A stretch of DNA of 64,000 nucleotides from Trifolium pratense (taxonomy: Eukaryota; Streptophyta; Magnoliopsida; Fabales; Fabaceae). The notes beneath the pieces are model-generated. The model was not told the DNA's origin and ran no database searches. It saw nothing but the letters and a program-made list of their open reading frames with translations. Shown piece after piece: positions 33,928 to 46,636 of this stretch. How positions within the stretch are numbered: the first letter of the stretch is position 1; each line of letters starts with the position of its first letter. Position numbers and translations under genes: made by a program. The DNA lies in NCBI RefSeq assembly GCF_020283565.1, contig NC_060065.1, positions 51,572,409 to 51,636,408 of the forward strand, written 5' to 3'.

Positions 33928-34932
33928 TAGAGCTGTCAAAAAGGGTCGGGGCTATCGGGCCGGCCCATTAGCCCTATCGTTTTACATGTGTCGGGTTTCA
34001 TAAAAACTGGGTCGAGCCTTATCGGGCCGGACCTTATCGGGTCAGGCTTTTTCATGGGCCGTCATGGGCCGGCCCATTAGCCCTATCCTATTACATATGT
34101 CGGGCTTCATAAAACCTGGGTCGAGCCTTATCGGGCCGGACCTTATCGGGTCAGGCTTTTTCATGGGCCGGTCCGCAGGCTTTTGGGTCGGGCCTTTAAA
34201 GAATTAAAAAAATATTTAAATTTTTTTTATAATCTTTTTATTGTTATATTTTGGTCCTATTATTTTTATGCATAAATTCATATATAATTTTTTTTTATTT
34301 TTTTTTGTTGTTTTATTGTTATTATTTGTGTTTTGTTCCTATCTATAATCTGTTTTATTCCTATTTTTAAGTATATCATCTTTTTATTTTTTTATTTTTT
34401 TTTTGTGTAATTACAACAAAGGATATAAAACTTGGAATATGGTTATTTTAAGTCTATCATCTTTTTATTGTATTTATTTTATATTCTTTCTATATTTTTA
34501 TTTTTTTTTTACTTAAATTACAATGGATGAATGAAAGATATAAAACTTGAAAAAAAAATTGGGTAGTAATAATATGACAAAAAACTTATTGGATTAGAAT
34601 GAGATTATTTGTTAGAGATTTGTTTGTTTGTTTGATGAGGATAAAGAGGAAGAAATTGTTGTTTGAGAGATTATGTGAGAAACTATAGGGATACGAATTA
34701 CCTTCTTGAAGATTTAGTTGAGAAATATAACATAAATTTAGTAGAATATTTTTTTTTCAAAAAAAAAATACTATGAAAATTAGTGGGTCGGCCCATCGGG
34801 CCATGTAGACTTTTGCTTATCGGGCCGGGCTAAGCCGGTCGGGCCATGAAGTTAACGGGTCGGGCTGGGCCGGACCCTTTATTTGACCGGGCCCCTCCAG
34901 GCCGGACCGGGCCGGCCCCTTTAACAGTTCTA
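33928..34932. mobile_element. 1-kb hAT-like non-autonomous element with GC-rich ends
   Basis: The inverted ends are tagagctgtcaaaaagggtc and tagaactgttaaaggggccg, the tagRgctgtcaa type seen in plant hAT MITEs. The flanking 8-bp repeats are gacgtagg and aacgtagg (7 of 8). The left arm contains a tandem duplication of about 105 bp (cgggccggcccattagccct occurs twice). The middle is AT-rich and codes for nothing. GC-rich arms around an AT core contrast sharply with the surroundings. Confidence 0.75.
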
Positions 34933-35507
34933 AACGTAGGCAATCCTCGTCTTACAAGCCGGTTTAATTCCACCCATTCAATGAGATTATTGCCATAGAA
35001 AATTTGCCTCATGCTTAGGATCCAAATTCAACCACCAAGCATGTGCTTAATTGAGAGCAATCTCTCAATACATGCAATAGTGTTTGAGTTTCTTTTCTAC
35101 AATGATTACAATCAAGTCAAATGCATAACTTTACACCACAAAGAATTTTTTCCTAATCTAAGCTCCCATATCCATGCTTCATGAGACAAGCATTGTTCAC
35201 AAATCACAACACTATAAGCTTACACCCTAATGCTAACGCTTCTTTGTTTTTGAGTGTAAGATATAAAGTTTTTCGAGTATTGTAAAATGTTCACTGATGC
35301 TATTTGAATTCGTGAAACCTTCGTGAAAATTCCTTCGGGATAAATATCTTTTTCCATTTTAAAAGTGTCATAAGGAACCTATAAAGAAAATCTTGTCTTG
35401 AAAATATAAGTGAAACAGTTATTGAAGTAAAAATACACAATTTTTTATACAAAAATTGTCTCTTTTATTTGATTGCTTCAACAATATTTTAAGGATAGGT
35501 ATTAATC

Positions 35508-35690
35508 GTTAATTGGTTCAGTGGTGATTAGTGTCAAACTTAGTAGAAAAGGAACACGGTTCGATCCTCCACAACTGCGATCGGAAGCGGGTTGTAACCA
35601 CTTGATACTAGAATTGACTACACGAGTGAATTTTAAGTTAACTATATGATCGACAGCTATTTTGGAGTCCATTTCAAATTCCACCCAAAT
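35508..35690 (+). mobile_element. SINE, second tRNA-derived family
   Basis: The head attggttcagtggtgattag, the B box cacggttcgatcc and the following cactgcgatcgg/ccacttgatactag-type body resemble a common legume SINE. Fragments of the same body (ggcatcaagtggttc) occur near 9130. No poly-A is evident. Confidence 0.6.
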
Positions 35691-35839
35691 AATTGAGCAA
35701 GCTAGGATGAAACGGAAAACCCATAATTGAGAACCCAAATAGAATCACAAGATATAAAAGTTTATAATGAATTTGCCATTTATCTAAACTGTCACACGTA
35801 AAGCTTACATAATGACCTATATATATAAATATAATATAA

Positions 35840-36027
35840 AAAAAAACCAACGGTATCCTCCGCGCGCAACTGCAGAGACTAATTTCCTTGGGGTAACTGA
35901 CATTCATTTAAGGGGTTGACCTCTCCCAACAAATGCTTCTTCATACGCACCGACTAAGGATCGAACCTGGGACCAAATGGTTAAGAGACCCAAGTATCTA
36001 CCACTTGTGTCACACTACGTTGGTTAT
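35840..36027 (-). mobile_element. SINE, third family
   Basis: On the minus strand: aacgtagtgtgacacaagtg as A-box region, ggttcgatcc as B box, then a body ending in tgcgcgcggaggataccgtt. Copies occur at 53985-54170 and, truncated, at 63862-63935. 36030-36655 shows nothing else apart from a short sequence at 36355-36440 like hAT ends (gggtggcaaaatgg). Confidence 0.65.
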
Positions 36028-36659
36028 CTAAAATATAAGTTACTAATACTTTTCAAAGAAAATATAAGTTAATTAAATAGGAATCAACAATAAATTACTT
36101 GCATTTATAGTTCTACGCAATTACATGCGGTAATAGTCTCAATCTTTGATTTGCAATCCGACTATTCAAGTTACACGATTACTTTCATGTAGTAATAGCA
36201 GAGAACCCCGTTTCATATTTGAACCTTAGGTGAGTAGTCACAAATTTGACAAAGATTCTTATAGATTTGAACCTTACGAAATATTATAGATTTTTGACAA
36301 AAATTAATCAGCATTAAAAATAGTGGTGAAAACTTCATACATATCAGATAGGGTGGCAAAATGGACCTACTCAATACCTTAATCGTCTTGTCTAACTCGT
36401 TTAAAAATCGGAGTGGGGACAGGGCATTGCCGAGTTGGCCCGGGCATTTATAAACTTTTTTTCTTGACTTGAAATGAAAAGTGAAGAAAAGGGTTAAATT
36501 CATGGGTGAGTTCATTGAGTTATTTATTACTTTTTAGACCCAAATTAGTTAGTAATAAGTTCCGACTTCCGAGAAACAATTTAATTCCATGTTGAATTAT
36601 TAATCATTACTATTTATTATATGTTAGTCTCTTTTGAGTTATTTTTTGCTTAAAAATAT

Positions 36660-36832
36660 GGGTCTTGTATGTGCCCTTAGGGCACATGTTAAGATATACC
36701 AAAATAGAAATTCAATATTTAATTATATAAGAAATTTAATGTTTCAAAAGTCAAAATGCACAAATTAGCATTTAATAATTTCTATTTTTGCTTCCTTAAC
36801 ATGTGTCTTAAGGGCACAAGTTAACATTCTCC
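36660..36832. mobile_element. MITE family M, copy 2, exact 9-bp target duplication
   Basis: The ends are gggtcttgtatgtgccctta and (inverted) ggagaatgttaacttgtgcc. Flanking direct repeats taaaaatat at 36651-36659 and 36833-36841 are identical. Orientation is opposite to copies 1 and 3. Confidence 0.9.
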
Positions 36833-37535
36833 TAAAAATATTTCTTGCTTAAGAAAATTATTATAAATATTATAAATCTATGTAAGTAAATGTATCTATA
36901 AGTATAATATAAAAAAATATTATCTATAAATAAGAAAAAGAGTTTTTTTTTTTGGCACAGTAATAAAAAGAGTTTTTTTTTGTTGATAATTTAATAAAAA
37001 GAGTTTTAATACATAGCAATGTATTTCTCAAACGTATCCCTTATTTATTTCAATTACCATATTTAGTTTATACATTAATCGATTTTTATTTTTTTTAGCT
37101 GCCTAACCTATATATATGTGATGCAATGAACCTCCATAATAGAGACTTAACAATAAAACCAAACCCAGCAAATTCTTCAACCACCCTGTTGCAATAAAAC
37201 TTCACAAACAACAAACTTTTTCTTTTATTATTTGATTATTATTGTTTAGTAGTATAATATAAGCTACATTAGGTGTAAAATTGCATTTGGTAACCAATTA
37301 ATTAAGCCGTTGATCTTTCGCTTTCTATATTTGATGAATGTCTCATTCCACTCACTTTGAAGCAACCCTTTTGAACTCTTTCTTTCTTTCTTAAGCTATT
37401 TTGCTATGTTGGGTTTTGTTTTATTGTCTATAATCAGTTTTAACTGAGAAGTGTGTTTTTGAATTGGAGTTTACTTTTTTGGAATTTTATATGGTTGACT
37501 TTCAAAGATTGGAACTTTTGCTGTTTCAGAGGAGA

Positions 37536-40500
37536 ATGTGGCATGAAAATTTGTTCCATGTTGTATTTGGTTGTTGGGTTGTTCTGTTTTTACTTTGTCC
37601 TGTGTCTGGTCTCAGACCCTTAAGGGATGATCAGGTTTGTTTATAACAATTTTTCTTTTTACTTTAATTCCATTTGCTTTTTTCTATATTATATAGTATT
37701 GACTATGGTGATTGAGGAATATAGAATGTAATAAGTATGAACATGTGGATATGTGTCCGCACTATTAACTATGTAGTACCGACACTTCACGTTAAATGTG
37801 TGTCTGATGTGTCTGACACATGACAATGTATGACACTGACACAAAGCCTACACGTGTGGTTAGACTCGATTATTTCAAAATTTTAACTTTCAAATTATTA
37901 CCCGTGTTAACGTGTCAAACGGTCAGTGTCGTGTCTGATGTCAATATTTACGTTGGTGCATCATAGTTATTAATTGTGGTATTGAGAATTTTGTGCTTTC
38001 GTTTTGATTTTTACCGGTTAAATTAAGTTGTGTGGGAGTTTTGTTTATATGTTACACATTAAAATTTATCTTCCATGATTAACTCTTAAGTATGTTTGAG
38101 ATAGTAAATTTGCACATGTAATGCAATCCTATATGCCTTTTACTGTTATGTTAGTAGTACCTCTAAGGACTGTCATTTGATTGCAAGACATTATGTGAAT
38201 TGATTCATTTTGATTGAGACAAAATCTATCTGAAGAACTCATTAATTTGCATGTTATTGTTATTGCTTCTCTCAGTTTCAATTAACAAGAAAGGACGAAA
38301 GTTTCGTAGGTCCATTTTCAGAATGGAACATAACAGGAACATACAAAGGTTTGTATTGTGTATGTGTGGTTTGTTGTTATCTTTAATTTGTAGCTTAAAC
38401 TTGTTGCTCAAATGTTTTGTGTAAGCACTTATGCACAATTCAAGTCTTCCTTAAAAGTTGCTTCATGCATAGTTTGATATATGTTAAGAGGATTTATGAT
38501 TTGAATATAAAGCTAAATAAGCAATCTTAACTAAATGAACTTAAGGCATTTGTATAATCATGTAATGTTAAAAGTAATTTTGTGCAATCTTACTTTGTTA
38601 ATTAGTTTGTTCTGGAAAGAGTTCGAAAGTTTGAGATTATGAAGATATTTGTATGTTTACATCTTGAAATGCAGGGACTTGGAAATTTTTAGATACCGCA
38701 AATGGCTCCTCAAGATTTCCAGACACCGGAAGAACAAATGGCAATTCCATAATCACATTAAGTAGTACACGTACGACGATAACTGGAGTACATTATGTCC
38801 ATGTGAGATTTTGATCTATATAGCTAATTTCCGAGAAATTATTTCATGTGTCATATAGAGGGAAAAAATTTAGTTTTGCGCCATGTAAAACCCTTTTTCT
38901 TTGTCTTAGACGAAGTGGTAAATACCACGTAAAACTCACACACATGTGAAGCACTTATTACTGTTTTAGAAAATAATTCTTAGCCTGAAATTTTCTTCTC
39001 TTTCACTCGTTTTCTGTTAGGGAATAGTTATATTCGATGATTTGTTTGACAACGAGCATGATGATGGTGGTGCTCAAATCAGCTTCGAAGGTGTATACAT
39101 ATGGCCTTTTAAACAGCTCAGAATGGTAACAAACAGGTAAATTTGGTCGATATCATTAATAATATGATGTACAGATCACAATTGGTTCGAATATTAAATT
39201 TCTTTTCATCCTAATTTGGCATATTTCATCTTTAATCAGTCTTCAAATGATCTTTCGTACTTGTTCAATCGTCTCTAATTAATAGTCAAATCATGTTTAC
39301 AAGGAAATACCGATATTTCCTCAGAGAAAAAACTACAATATCTGAATTTGCTGAAGAATTTTTCTTGTTTCCTCTTGTTGCAGTGGAAAAGAAGGAGAGT
39401 TGAATCAGTATGAAGATTATATTTTACCGAATCCATATCGTCTTGTAACTATCTTTCTTTATGCATCGTTCTTTATTTACATTTTATATCGTCTAGTAAC
39501 TATCGAATCCATACTCAACAAACTTCTTTTATAGGAAAACAACAGTGAGCATTCTGAATACTTATTTGTTATTTATATGTCTTGCCGTATACAGCTTGCA
39601 GCTTTCTCATCTCAGACACTGCAAGGTTCGTCGCGAGATAAGATGTGGAGAAGAAAACATTGTAATTTATCTAAGAAATCTGTATGCTTAGAAAGGAGAT
39701 TCTGCTTTAAGTTGTTATTTACTATTTTCTACTTTTCCCCTCACTACAGCTATGATGCATGAATTGGAGAAACATTGTAATGCCGAAATTTCTGCGACGG
39801 TTTCACACTTGCCATCATCAAAATATGGTACTTGGAATAATCCTTTTAGTTCCTTTTCATTTCTCTTATATACATCGAAATGCATTCGTGTTGCAGATGA
39901 AAAAACTATACGTTTGTTCATATGACTTATCACATATTTTGTATTATTTCTTATAGAAGGCGAGCAAGACCATTTTTCTCTCGAAGGGTTAATGAAGAGT
40001 CCTCCGGTGGATGATGGCACGGACTGCTTGTCACCGTTACTATTAAATGCGACTTCTGTTATAAGAATTGATGTCGACTATAACAAAGCAGTCTACTATA
40101 CTTTGATGGTTACTTTTGTATCCTTCATTAATGAATATTCTTAGAGATTTATGACTGTTATTTTCCGTTACACCGTGAACTCCTTAATATAAATATACCA
40201 GGTCTCTTTCTTGCAAGTTCTTCTGTTGAATCGTCAAATCATGCATAGCGGCACTCAATCTGTAAGACTTTGTACACTTGAAATTTATCTTGTCATAAAC
40301 TTAATGAATGAAACATTGAAACTAACATAAATCTTAGAATATTTGGATGAATATGTACCATACATTATTCGAAAATGCACATCATAGATTTGTAATTTAA
40401 TAATAAGTTAATAACTTACTTATGATTATCGAAGATTAATATGATTCAGAAATACTTTACAGGGAGCTGCTAAGGTGTCGATACTAATGATTGGTCAACA

Positions 40501-42441
40501 GGCGTTAATGGATGCCCATTTTACCCTTTTACATCTGACTATAGGAATGATAGTTGGTAAGTTAGAATGTTTCACAAGTTGTAAACTCTATGGAAAATTG
40601 CCTTGATTATTATTCCGTGCTCGTGATCACATTCGTATAAGCACTCATACACTTTGGTTTTTCTATGTATGGCTGAAAAATTGTTGATGCTTCCTATCTT
40701 GCAGAATCCTTGTTAATTGCTTTTGCAACGGTTGCATTTTTCAAGTTTGTGCTCTTCTCAATATTTGAGACGAGATATCTCATTGCCATTTGGAAGGCAG
40801 GTAGTAGGTCTTTGATTAACGCAGAAGGTTACGAGGCTCCGAGGCATGAAATGTGGCGTGAGCTTTCACTGTTACACAGTTGTTTATGTAAGTAGTCATT
40901 TGAAATTAAATTTCCTCTCTGCTAAATGATTAATTTCGGCTTTAATTTTCTTTTTTTAAGAATAGGAAAACACTTTTTAACAGTTCAGCTTCTTTTGCAG
41001 ATGGGACACTGTTAATGGCAGGCATTATAAGCATGTATGAGTTACATAATCATATGAAACTGATTCTTCTTCTTATGTATACCTTTTGGATACCTCAGAT
41101 AATCCGCAATGTTATTCATGATTCACGCAAACCTTTGGATCCTCATTATATATTAGGAATAACTGTTACTCGGCTCGCAATCCCATTATATATATTTGGT
41201 TTCCCGAACAACTTCATGCACATCGAACCAGACAAGAACTGGTGTGTTTGTTTGACATTGTTTCTTGGGCTTCAAGCTGTGTTTCTTCTCCTTCAACACT
41301 ATCTTGGACCGCGTTGGTTCATTCCTCGTCAGGTTAGATCCGACTCTTTTCTTGGAACTTTGCAACCATTAACACATTCAGAATCTTAATTTAATTGTCC
41401 TTCCTTAAAAACTTAGTTTTAACATAATCCAATGGCATTACTTGATTCATATACACAGTCTTGTCAATTGCGTATCGCGAAAAATAGCTTACTATAACGC
41501 CGCTACAGCTTCTATTTGACAACACTTTGTACTAAATAGCGTATTGCAGAACAATATAAATTTGTTCAAAATCCGCAGCACTATAGTTGCTATTTGACAA
41601 CATGCCAGTATATTTGGCTCTATTTTTAACTTTGCTCCATAGTATTCTTGTTATTCATCTTTGCCATACAATCCCCGACTCCGAGTTATGGATCACTGCC
41701 CTATGAAGCACGGACACTCCTCGGTTTAGGCATGTCTCCTACACCGACAGGACACCGTCACTTACGATTACATTGAATTATGTCATTTTTTCAAATTATT
41801 ATTGGTGTCAATGTGTCGGTGTCTTTATCGTGTCCGGTGTCTGTGTCAATGCTTCATAGTCACTGCCTCTAAGTTTTCCTAAGTGAAAATAAAACATGAT
41901 TCAGCATTTTACTTTTTTTGTCTGAATTTTCATGAATGCTTCTCTCTCTGTCTAAGTTATCTTCATGTTTGTATAGATGCTACCTGAGAAATACAACTAT
42001 CATAGGAAGTTTGATCATACTAAAAGACATGCTACAGAATGTGTTATTTGCATGACAGACATTGATCTTTTTCGCAGAACTAGTGATTGCATGGTATGTC
42101 AAAGTAAATATAACCTTTGTATTTTCATATTAAACTTAGCATATCTTTGGTATCACGATGGATATTCAAGAATCATGGCCATCCACCGTAATTTTTCAAA
42201 AGCTACACTGCTACAGAGTGTAGCTTCTGTGAAATTACTGTGAATCACCGTGATTCTGATGTTCCACCGTGATATCAAACATAGGCTTAATTCATTACAA
42301 TTTGAATTGAGACCAATGAACACTATCTTACTTGCACAGGTGACACCTTGTGATCATTTCTTCCATTCTGGTTGCTTGCAAATATGGATGGATATAAAGA
42401 TGGAGTGTCCAACTTGCCGTCGCGCTTTACCATCTGCTTAG
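37536..42441 (+). CDS. FLY1: Transmembrane RING-H2 E3 ubiquitin ligase, FLY1/FLY2 (Tul1) type, 556 aa, 14 exons
   Basis: Exons: 37536-37634, 38276-38348, 38675-38802, 39021-39136, 39384-39444, 39595-39661, 39750-39827, 39957-40117, 40202-40261, 40463-40556, 40705-40887, 41001-41332, 41977-42093, 42340-42441. FLYING SAUCER 1 is an endomembrane (Golgi/TGN) ligase that affects pectin methylesterification in seed mucilage; yeast Tul1 is a Golgi quality-control ligase. A signal peptide (1 to about 26) is followed by a luminal domain with PFSEWNITGTYKGTWKFLDT, several membrane helices (from YTLMVTFVSFLQVLLL to LGLQAVFLLLQHYL), and a C-terminal RING-H2: C506, C509, C527, H529, H532, C535, C546, C549. 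An in-frame ATG at 37464 would add 24 residues before the signal peptide. The segment after LRPLRDDQ is a few residues shorter than I expect, so the exon 1/2 junction is the weakest. FLY1 and FLY2 cannot be told apart here. Confidence 0.93.
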
Positions 42442-43105
42442 TGAGCCTTTTAGTGTTAATATCAATAGGATTAACTCAACATGGTCATTCTATAGTTCAT
42501 CAATACTCACTCTCTCTGGACTTAATTATAAGTAGAAGTAACTAATTACACACAGGTTTTTTTTTTTTTTTGAAACAATTACACACAGGTTAAAAATAGT
42601 ACTAGTAGTTAACTTCATTTAAATTTTTGGATGTAATCAAAAAGTGATTGCATTTTCTTAATTACCCTTTTTTTTCATTTAATTTTGTATTGGTATGTGT
42701 TTCATTGAACGATGTTTTGAGAATAATAGAAATTAATACAATTAAGTTACTTAGATTTTACATATATGATTTTGTTTATATTTGTTCAAGTATTTATGGA
42801 TTCAAGTTTTACATTGTTTTGCACTTTGCTTTTGATATTACAAGAGACTTCTGAATATGGACTTTTCTGAAGATGAAGATAATCATTTGGTTTACAAATT
42901 TCTTAATGTTTAGTTTAAAACTATTTTAAAAAATAAAGTAATTTATAAAACTATTATTTCAAAAAAAGTTAATAAAAAGGTGGGGAAAAAAATCAACTTA
43001 TGCATATTTGTGTAGATAAAAGACTTAAATAGGACAAAAAATAAAATAAAAAACGGATGTATTACAATTAATTAGGCCAAATACATTTAAGAATCCTTTA
43101 TAATT

Positions 43106-43258
43106 AAGGGCCGGTAAAGTTTTGCATGTTGTATCGAATTAAACCACATGTTTTACCGCTTGTGCAGGCCTCTGTCAATTCCTTTAAGTCGTACTCCGCA
43201 TGTAGAGTGTTTCACGCGTTAGCTAGGCCCTTGATCCATGTATTCTAGACCAAGGGCG
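43106..43258 (-). rRNA. Degenerate organellar small-subunit rRNA fragment (probably mitochondrial rrn18, NUMT)
   Basis: The minus strand contains gctaacgcgtgaaacactc, ggagtacgacttaaaggaat, cctgcacaagcggtaaaaca and tgtggtttaattcgatacaa in the order of the universal 900-960 region of bacterial-type 16S rRNA. Several conserved bases are changed and part of the intervening sequence is missing, so it is a nuclear relic and not a working gene. The form cgatacaacatgcaaaac is closer to plant mitochondrial 18S than to chloroplast 16S as far as I can recall. Confidence 0.75.
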
Positions 43259-43476
43259 AATACATGTTACCTCTATTCTATTTTAGTGAAGGGAATGTTC
43301 TAGCCTCTCTTGCAAACCTGCAAGCACAGTCCCGGGTCTCTCAATCTTCCAATCCAGCCTCCTTTCTAGATATTGACCTGAGTGGCCTTTTTCCCTCTTA
43401 TTCAATTAATTACAAGGCTTGGTCTAGCCCCTTTTTAAATGTAGCTATGGAGGAGGGCTGGCGAAGGAATGTGGTA

Positions 43477-43980
43477 CTTTTGATTCCTTATGGTCGTCAA
43501 TTCAGTCCTGGATTAGTTTTTTTTTTGTGGACCCTCAAAGTCCATCTGACCATTTTCTTTAGTTCATCGACGCAGTAGGTGGCCGTCGAGCACTACAGTC
43601 TTTTTTGCAGCTTATATGGCTTATTTGCGTTTGATTTCTATGGAATGAAAGAAATCATCACCTCTTCGGTTATTCGGCAAAGACATTATCTCAACTATCG
43701 GACAAAGTTAAAATTTACTCTTTCTGGTGGTTGAAGATGACGAATGTGACTCTAGTTGCAAACTTACACAGTTGGTGGTCGAATCTCCCTTGTTATGTTT
43801 GGGAATCGACTAATGTTGTTTTTTTTTTAGTGGTACAAAAGAGGGTCGAAGCCCAACTAATGTTTTTTTTTCATGCTATCTGACACTTTGTATAACTTTT
43901 GGTATTCGGCACACCTTATGCTGGAAAGACTATTTGGTCTCTGATTTATATATATGATTCATTTTCGTTTGTTCAAAAAA
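43477..43980 (+). pseudogene. LINE ORF2 C-terminal remnant
   Basis: One frame reads FVDPQSPSDHFLQFI, then ALQSFLQLIWLICV, a stop, then FLWNERNHHLF and DKVKIYSFWWLKMTN. This is the conserved end of another plant LINE family, followed by a typical 3' tail up to gttcaaaaaataaag. Stop codons and frame slips show that it is old. Confidence 0.7.
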
Positions 43981-44616
43981 TAAAGTAAATAAGAATAATT
44001 TTGAAAAAAAATAATTAATGTCACTGACCGACAATTGCAAAAGAATCTTATAAAAAAAAGACGAATAGTTTGTCAAACTACACCTTATAAAAAGATCTTA
44101 TAAAAAGGGACGGAGTGAGTATTTATTATTACCTTTTTCTAAGGACACTAGTACAATTAACCGGTTACACATTTATTAAGATAATTAATTATGAGTTTAA
44201 TGGATATGCACCGACAATATAAAATATTTTTATACAGTTCAAAAATAATTAACTTTTCTTTATATAATAAATAGTTGTCAAATTTTTATTAAAAAAATAA
44301 TTAAAGTATTTATTTTTTTCACAAGAATTAAAAGTATTTATATAGTAATAAATAGTGGTCAAATTTTTATTAAAAGTATTTATATATAATAATAAAAGTG
44401 ATAGTAACCAGAGAGTATTATCTAATTGCATAAAGTGACATTAATTATAAAAAAAATAAAAAATTCTTTTATAGACTATCATTAAATCCCCGACTTCGGA
44501 GCTCCGGCACATAATTCCGATGAAAAATTCCATTAACAGATGGAAATTGACATCCCTAACTTAAATGTACAATTGCTTAAAAAAAAACCTTAAATGTACA
44601 AAGTTTTGTTTGTATA

Positions 44617-44919
44617 TGTTAGAAATAATATAAAACCATTGATATGGCTTTATCCTAACACCTTAAGGTTTTGGGATAATCGGTTATTTGACATGGTATC
44701 AGAGCCTCTATGACTAAGTGGTCTAGAGTTCGATCCCCGCTCCCCTCACTTTCTAATTAAAAAGTGGAATTTAAGCATATGATAGGTGGGCCTATGCATT
44801 ATCCACGCTTCAAGCTCAAGTGGGCTCTTGCGTGAGGGGGCGTGTTAGAAATAATATAAAACCATTGATATGGCTCTATCCTAACACCTTAAGGTTTTGG
44901 GATAATCGGTTATTTGACA
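44617..44919 (+). mobile_element. Complete TRIM retrotransposon: 77-bp LTRs, PBS, PPT, 5-bp TSD
   Basis: The left LTR (44617-44693) and right LTR (44843-44919) start tgttagaaat and end ttgaca, and differ by one base in 77. Directly after the left LTR is tggtatcagagc (44694-44705), the primer-binding site for initiator Met-tRNA. Directly before the right LTR is the purine run gtgagggggcg. The element is flanked by gtata at 44612-44616 and 44920-44924. The 149-bp interior has no coding capacity, so mobility would depend on another element's proteins. Confidence 0.95.
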
Positions 44920-44927
44920 GTATATGT

Positions 44928-45058
44928 GTTTTGTCATCTAGCCTAATGGTTAGAAATTTCACACTTAGGATCAATAAGTGGGATGTCCGAATTTCGAATC
45001 CCGATCTATACATATATAATGTGATATCTCTGTCAACTAAACTAAACTCATAAGAAAT
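44928..45058 (-). mobile_element. tRNA-derived SINE next to the TRIM
   Basis: The minus strand has atgagtttagtttagttgac, the B box-like gggattcgaaatt, and a tail ending gctagatgacaaaa. Same family as 7142-7277. The TRIM inserted at or beside its tail. Confidence 0.65.
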
Positions 45059-45081
45059 TTTTTGTTTATATTCTATCTATA

Positions 45082-45415
45082 AGAGCATCTCCAATGGTGA
45101 TACCACTTTGGGTATCATACATTACTAATAAGTGGTCTCTACAATGTCATGTAATACTTATGCAACTTATACATATTTTGCTCCAAATGTGATATACTAC
45201 TCTGAGTATTATACATTATTAACAAATAGTCTCTTTTATATTTATTTTTTTAACTGAAATTAATGATATTAAATTGATGATAAAATACCTACCGTATCAT
45301 CAATTTTGATACTCTCTATGTCACATCATGGAACTCCAATAATAAAAAAAATTAAGATACGAATCATTAACTGATAATACTCTTTTTAATACTCTTATCG
45401 AACATGCTATAAAGT
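45082..45415. mobile_element. Possible hAT MITE (gagcatctccaatgg end)
   Basis: It begins taagagcatctccaatggtg, a very common plant MITE terminus. The presumed right end (ctcttatcgaacatgcta) matches only weakly in inverse, so the boundary is uncertain. Confidence 0.4.
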
Positions 45416-45594
45416 AAATACATATTTCAAAAAGATTGTCATTTTGAATGTATAAAACAATGCTGCTAATTTTGCATGTATTTGATGTTCATGATAAGAA
45501 GAGTTAGAGTATCCATTAGGGCCGTCTATATTACATCTTCTACTTATAAAAACTCTAAAAAAACAAAATCATCAAAGTTATTATTACTATTTTT

Positions 45595-46505
45595 GTAACC
45601 ATATTATATAGATGGAATACATTCACTAATTTTGTAATTAATTTATATTTCAAAATAGGGATGACGACCTCTTTACTAAAATTCTTCCATTAAAATTGAA
45701 ACTAAGATATAAATTTAATTTTATATGAACCAACACATATATCCATATCACGAAATTAAAACAAAAATGTTTAGAAGAGTCTCAATGGTTTTTCAATTGA
45801 AATTGATACCGAGTCTATAAGCTTAATTCTACTCAAATCCACCTAGTATAACAATAATTATTATTACTATTTTAGATGTCATATTTGGATGTTTAGTAGA
45901 ACCAATATATACGGTAAAACCAAAACGAAGATGTTTAGTAGAGTCTCATCTCCTAATTAAGATTTTTCCGTCAAGTTTGAATCTGACATTCAAATTCGTT
46001 TTCACTCGAAACAATTTTTTTTTTTGTCAATTAATTTAATGACTAAAATAATTTCATCCAATACAATGAATATGTGAAAAATCTCACTTCATCCTCTGCA
46101 TATTACAACGTCGTCCTACCAACTAATTAAGGTCACAGACACAATTACTTTAAGTAATAATTTTAATTACCATATATAAACGAGACACGTTCACTAACTT
46201 TATAACCAATTTACATCACGAAACCAAAACAACAACATTATCAGAGTCTCACCTCCTAACTAAGGTTTTTCCATCAAGATCGAACTCAAGATCCAAGTTC
46301 AATTGTGCAACCAATATAATTACATAAAAACTATTACTATTTTGGTCATCATATAAATGTGACACATTCATTAACTTCTAAACCAATTTATATCACGAAA
46401 CCAAAACGACGATGTTTAGTACAGTCTCGTCTCGCATCCTAGTAAAGATTTTCTCCAACGAGACCAAACCCGAGATCCGAGTCCAATTCCACCCGAACCA
46501 ATGTA
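45595..46505. repeat. Degenerate tandem array (about 180-bp period) upstream of RING1
   Basis: Recurring blocks are cattcactaactt...aaccaatttatatcacgaaaccaaaac and gatgtttagtagagtctc...gatttttcc. They appear at least four times, best preserved at 46180-46315 and 46355-46505. The array ends about 100 bp before the RING1 leader. Confidence 0.7.
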
Positions 46506-46605
46506 ACAAAATAGTAAAGAAAAATAAAGGAAAATAAAAAAACCTTACAATAAATACCTCAATCTCAATCTCATTCTTCTTCTTCTTCAACTCGCGAGAG
46601 AGTTA

Positions 46606-46610
<5 letters not shown>

Positions 46611-46636
<26 letters not shown>
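46611..46636 (+). promoter_or_regulatory. CT (GAGA-type) repeat in the RING1 5' leader
   Basis: Thirteen CT units end 8 bp before the start codon. A TATA-like aataaata lies at 46549-46556, so the repeat is probably transcribed. CT/GA repeats in plant leaders can bind BPC (GAGA-binding) factors, which recruit Polycomb; a role here is inference. Confidence 0.55.

Noticed and set aside
43264..43578. 104-codon frame after the rRNA fragment
   Set aside because: No recognisable content, and the downstream half overlaps LINE sequence in another frame.
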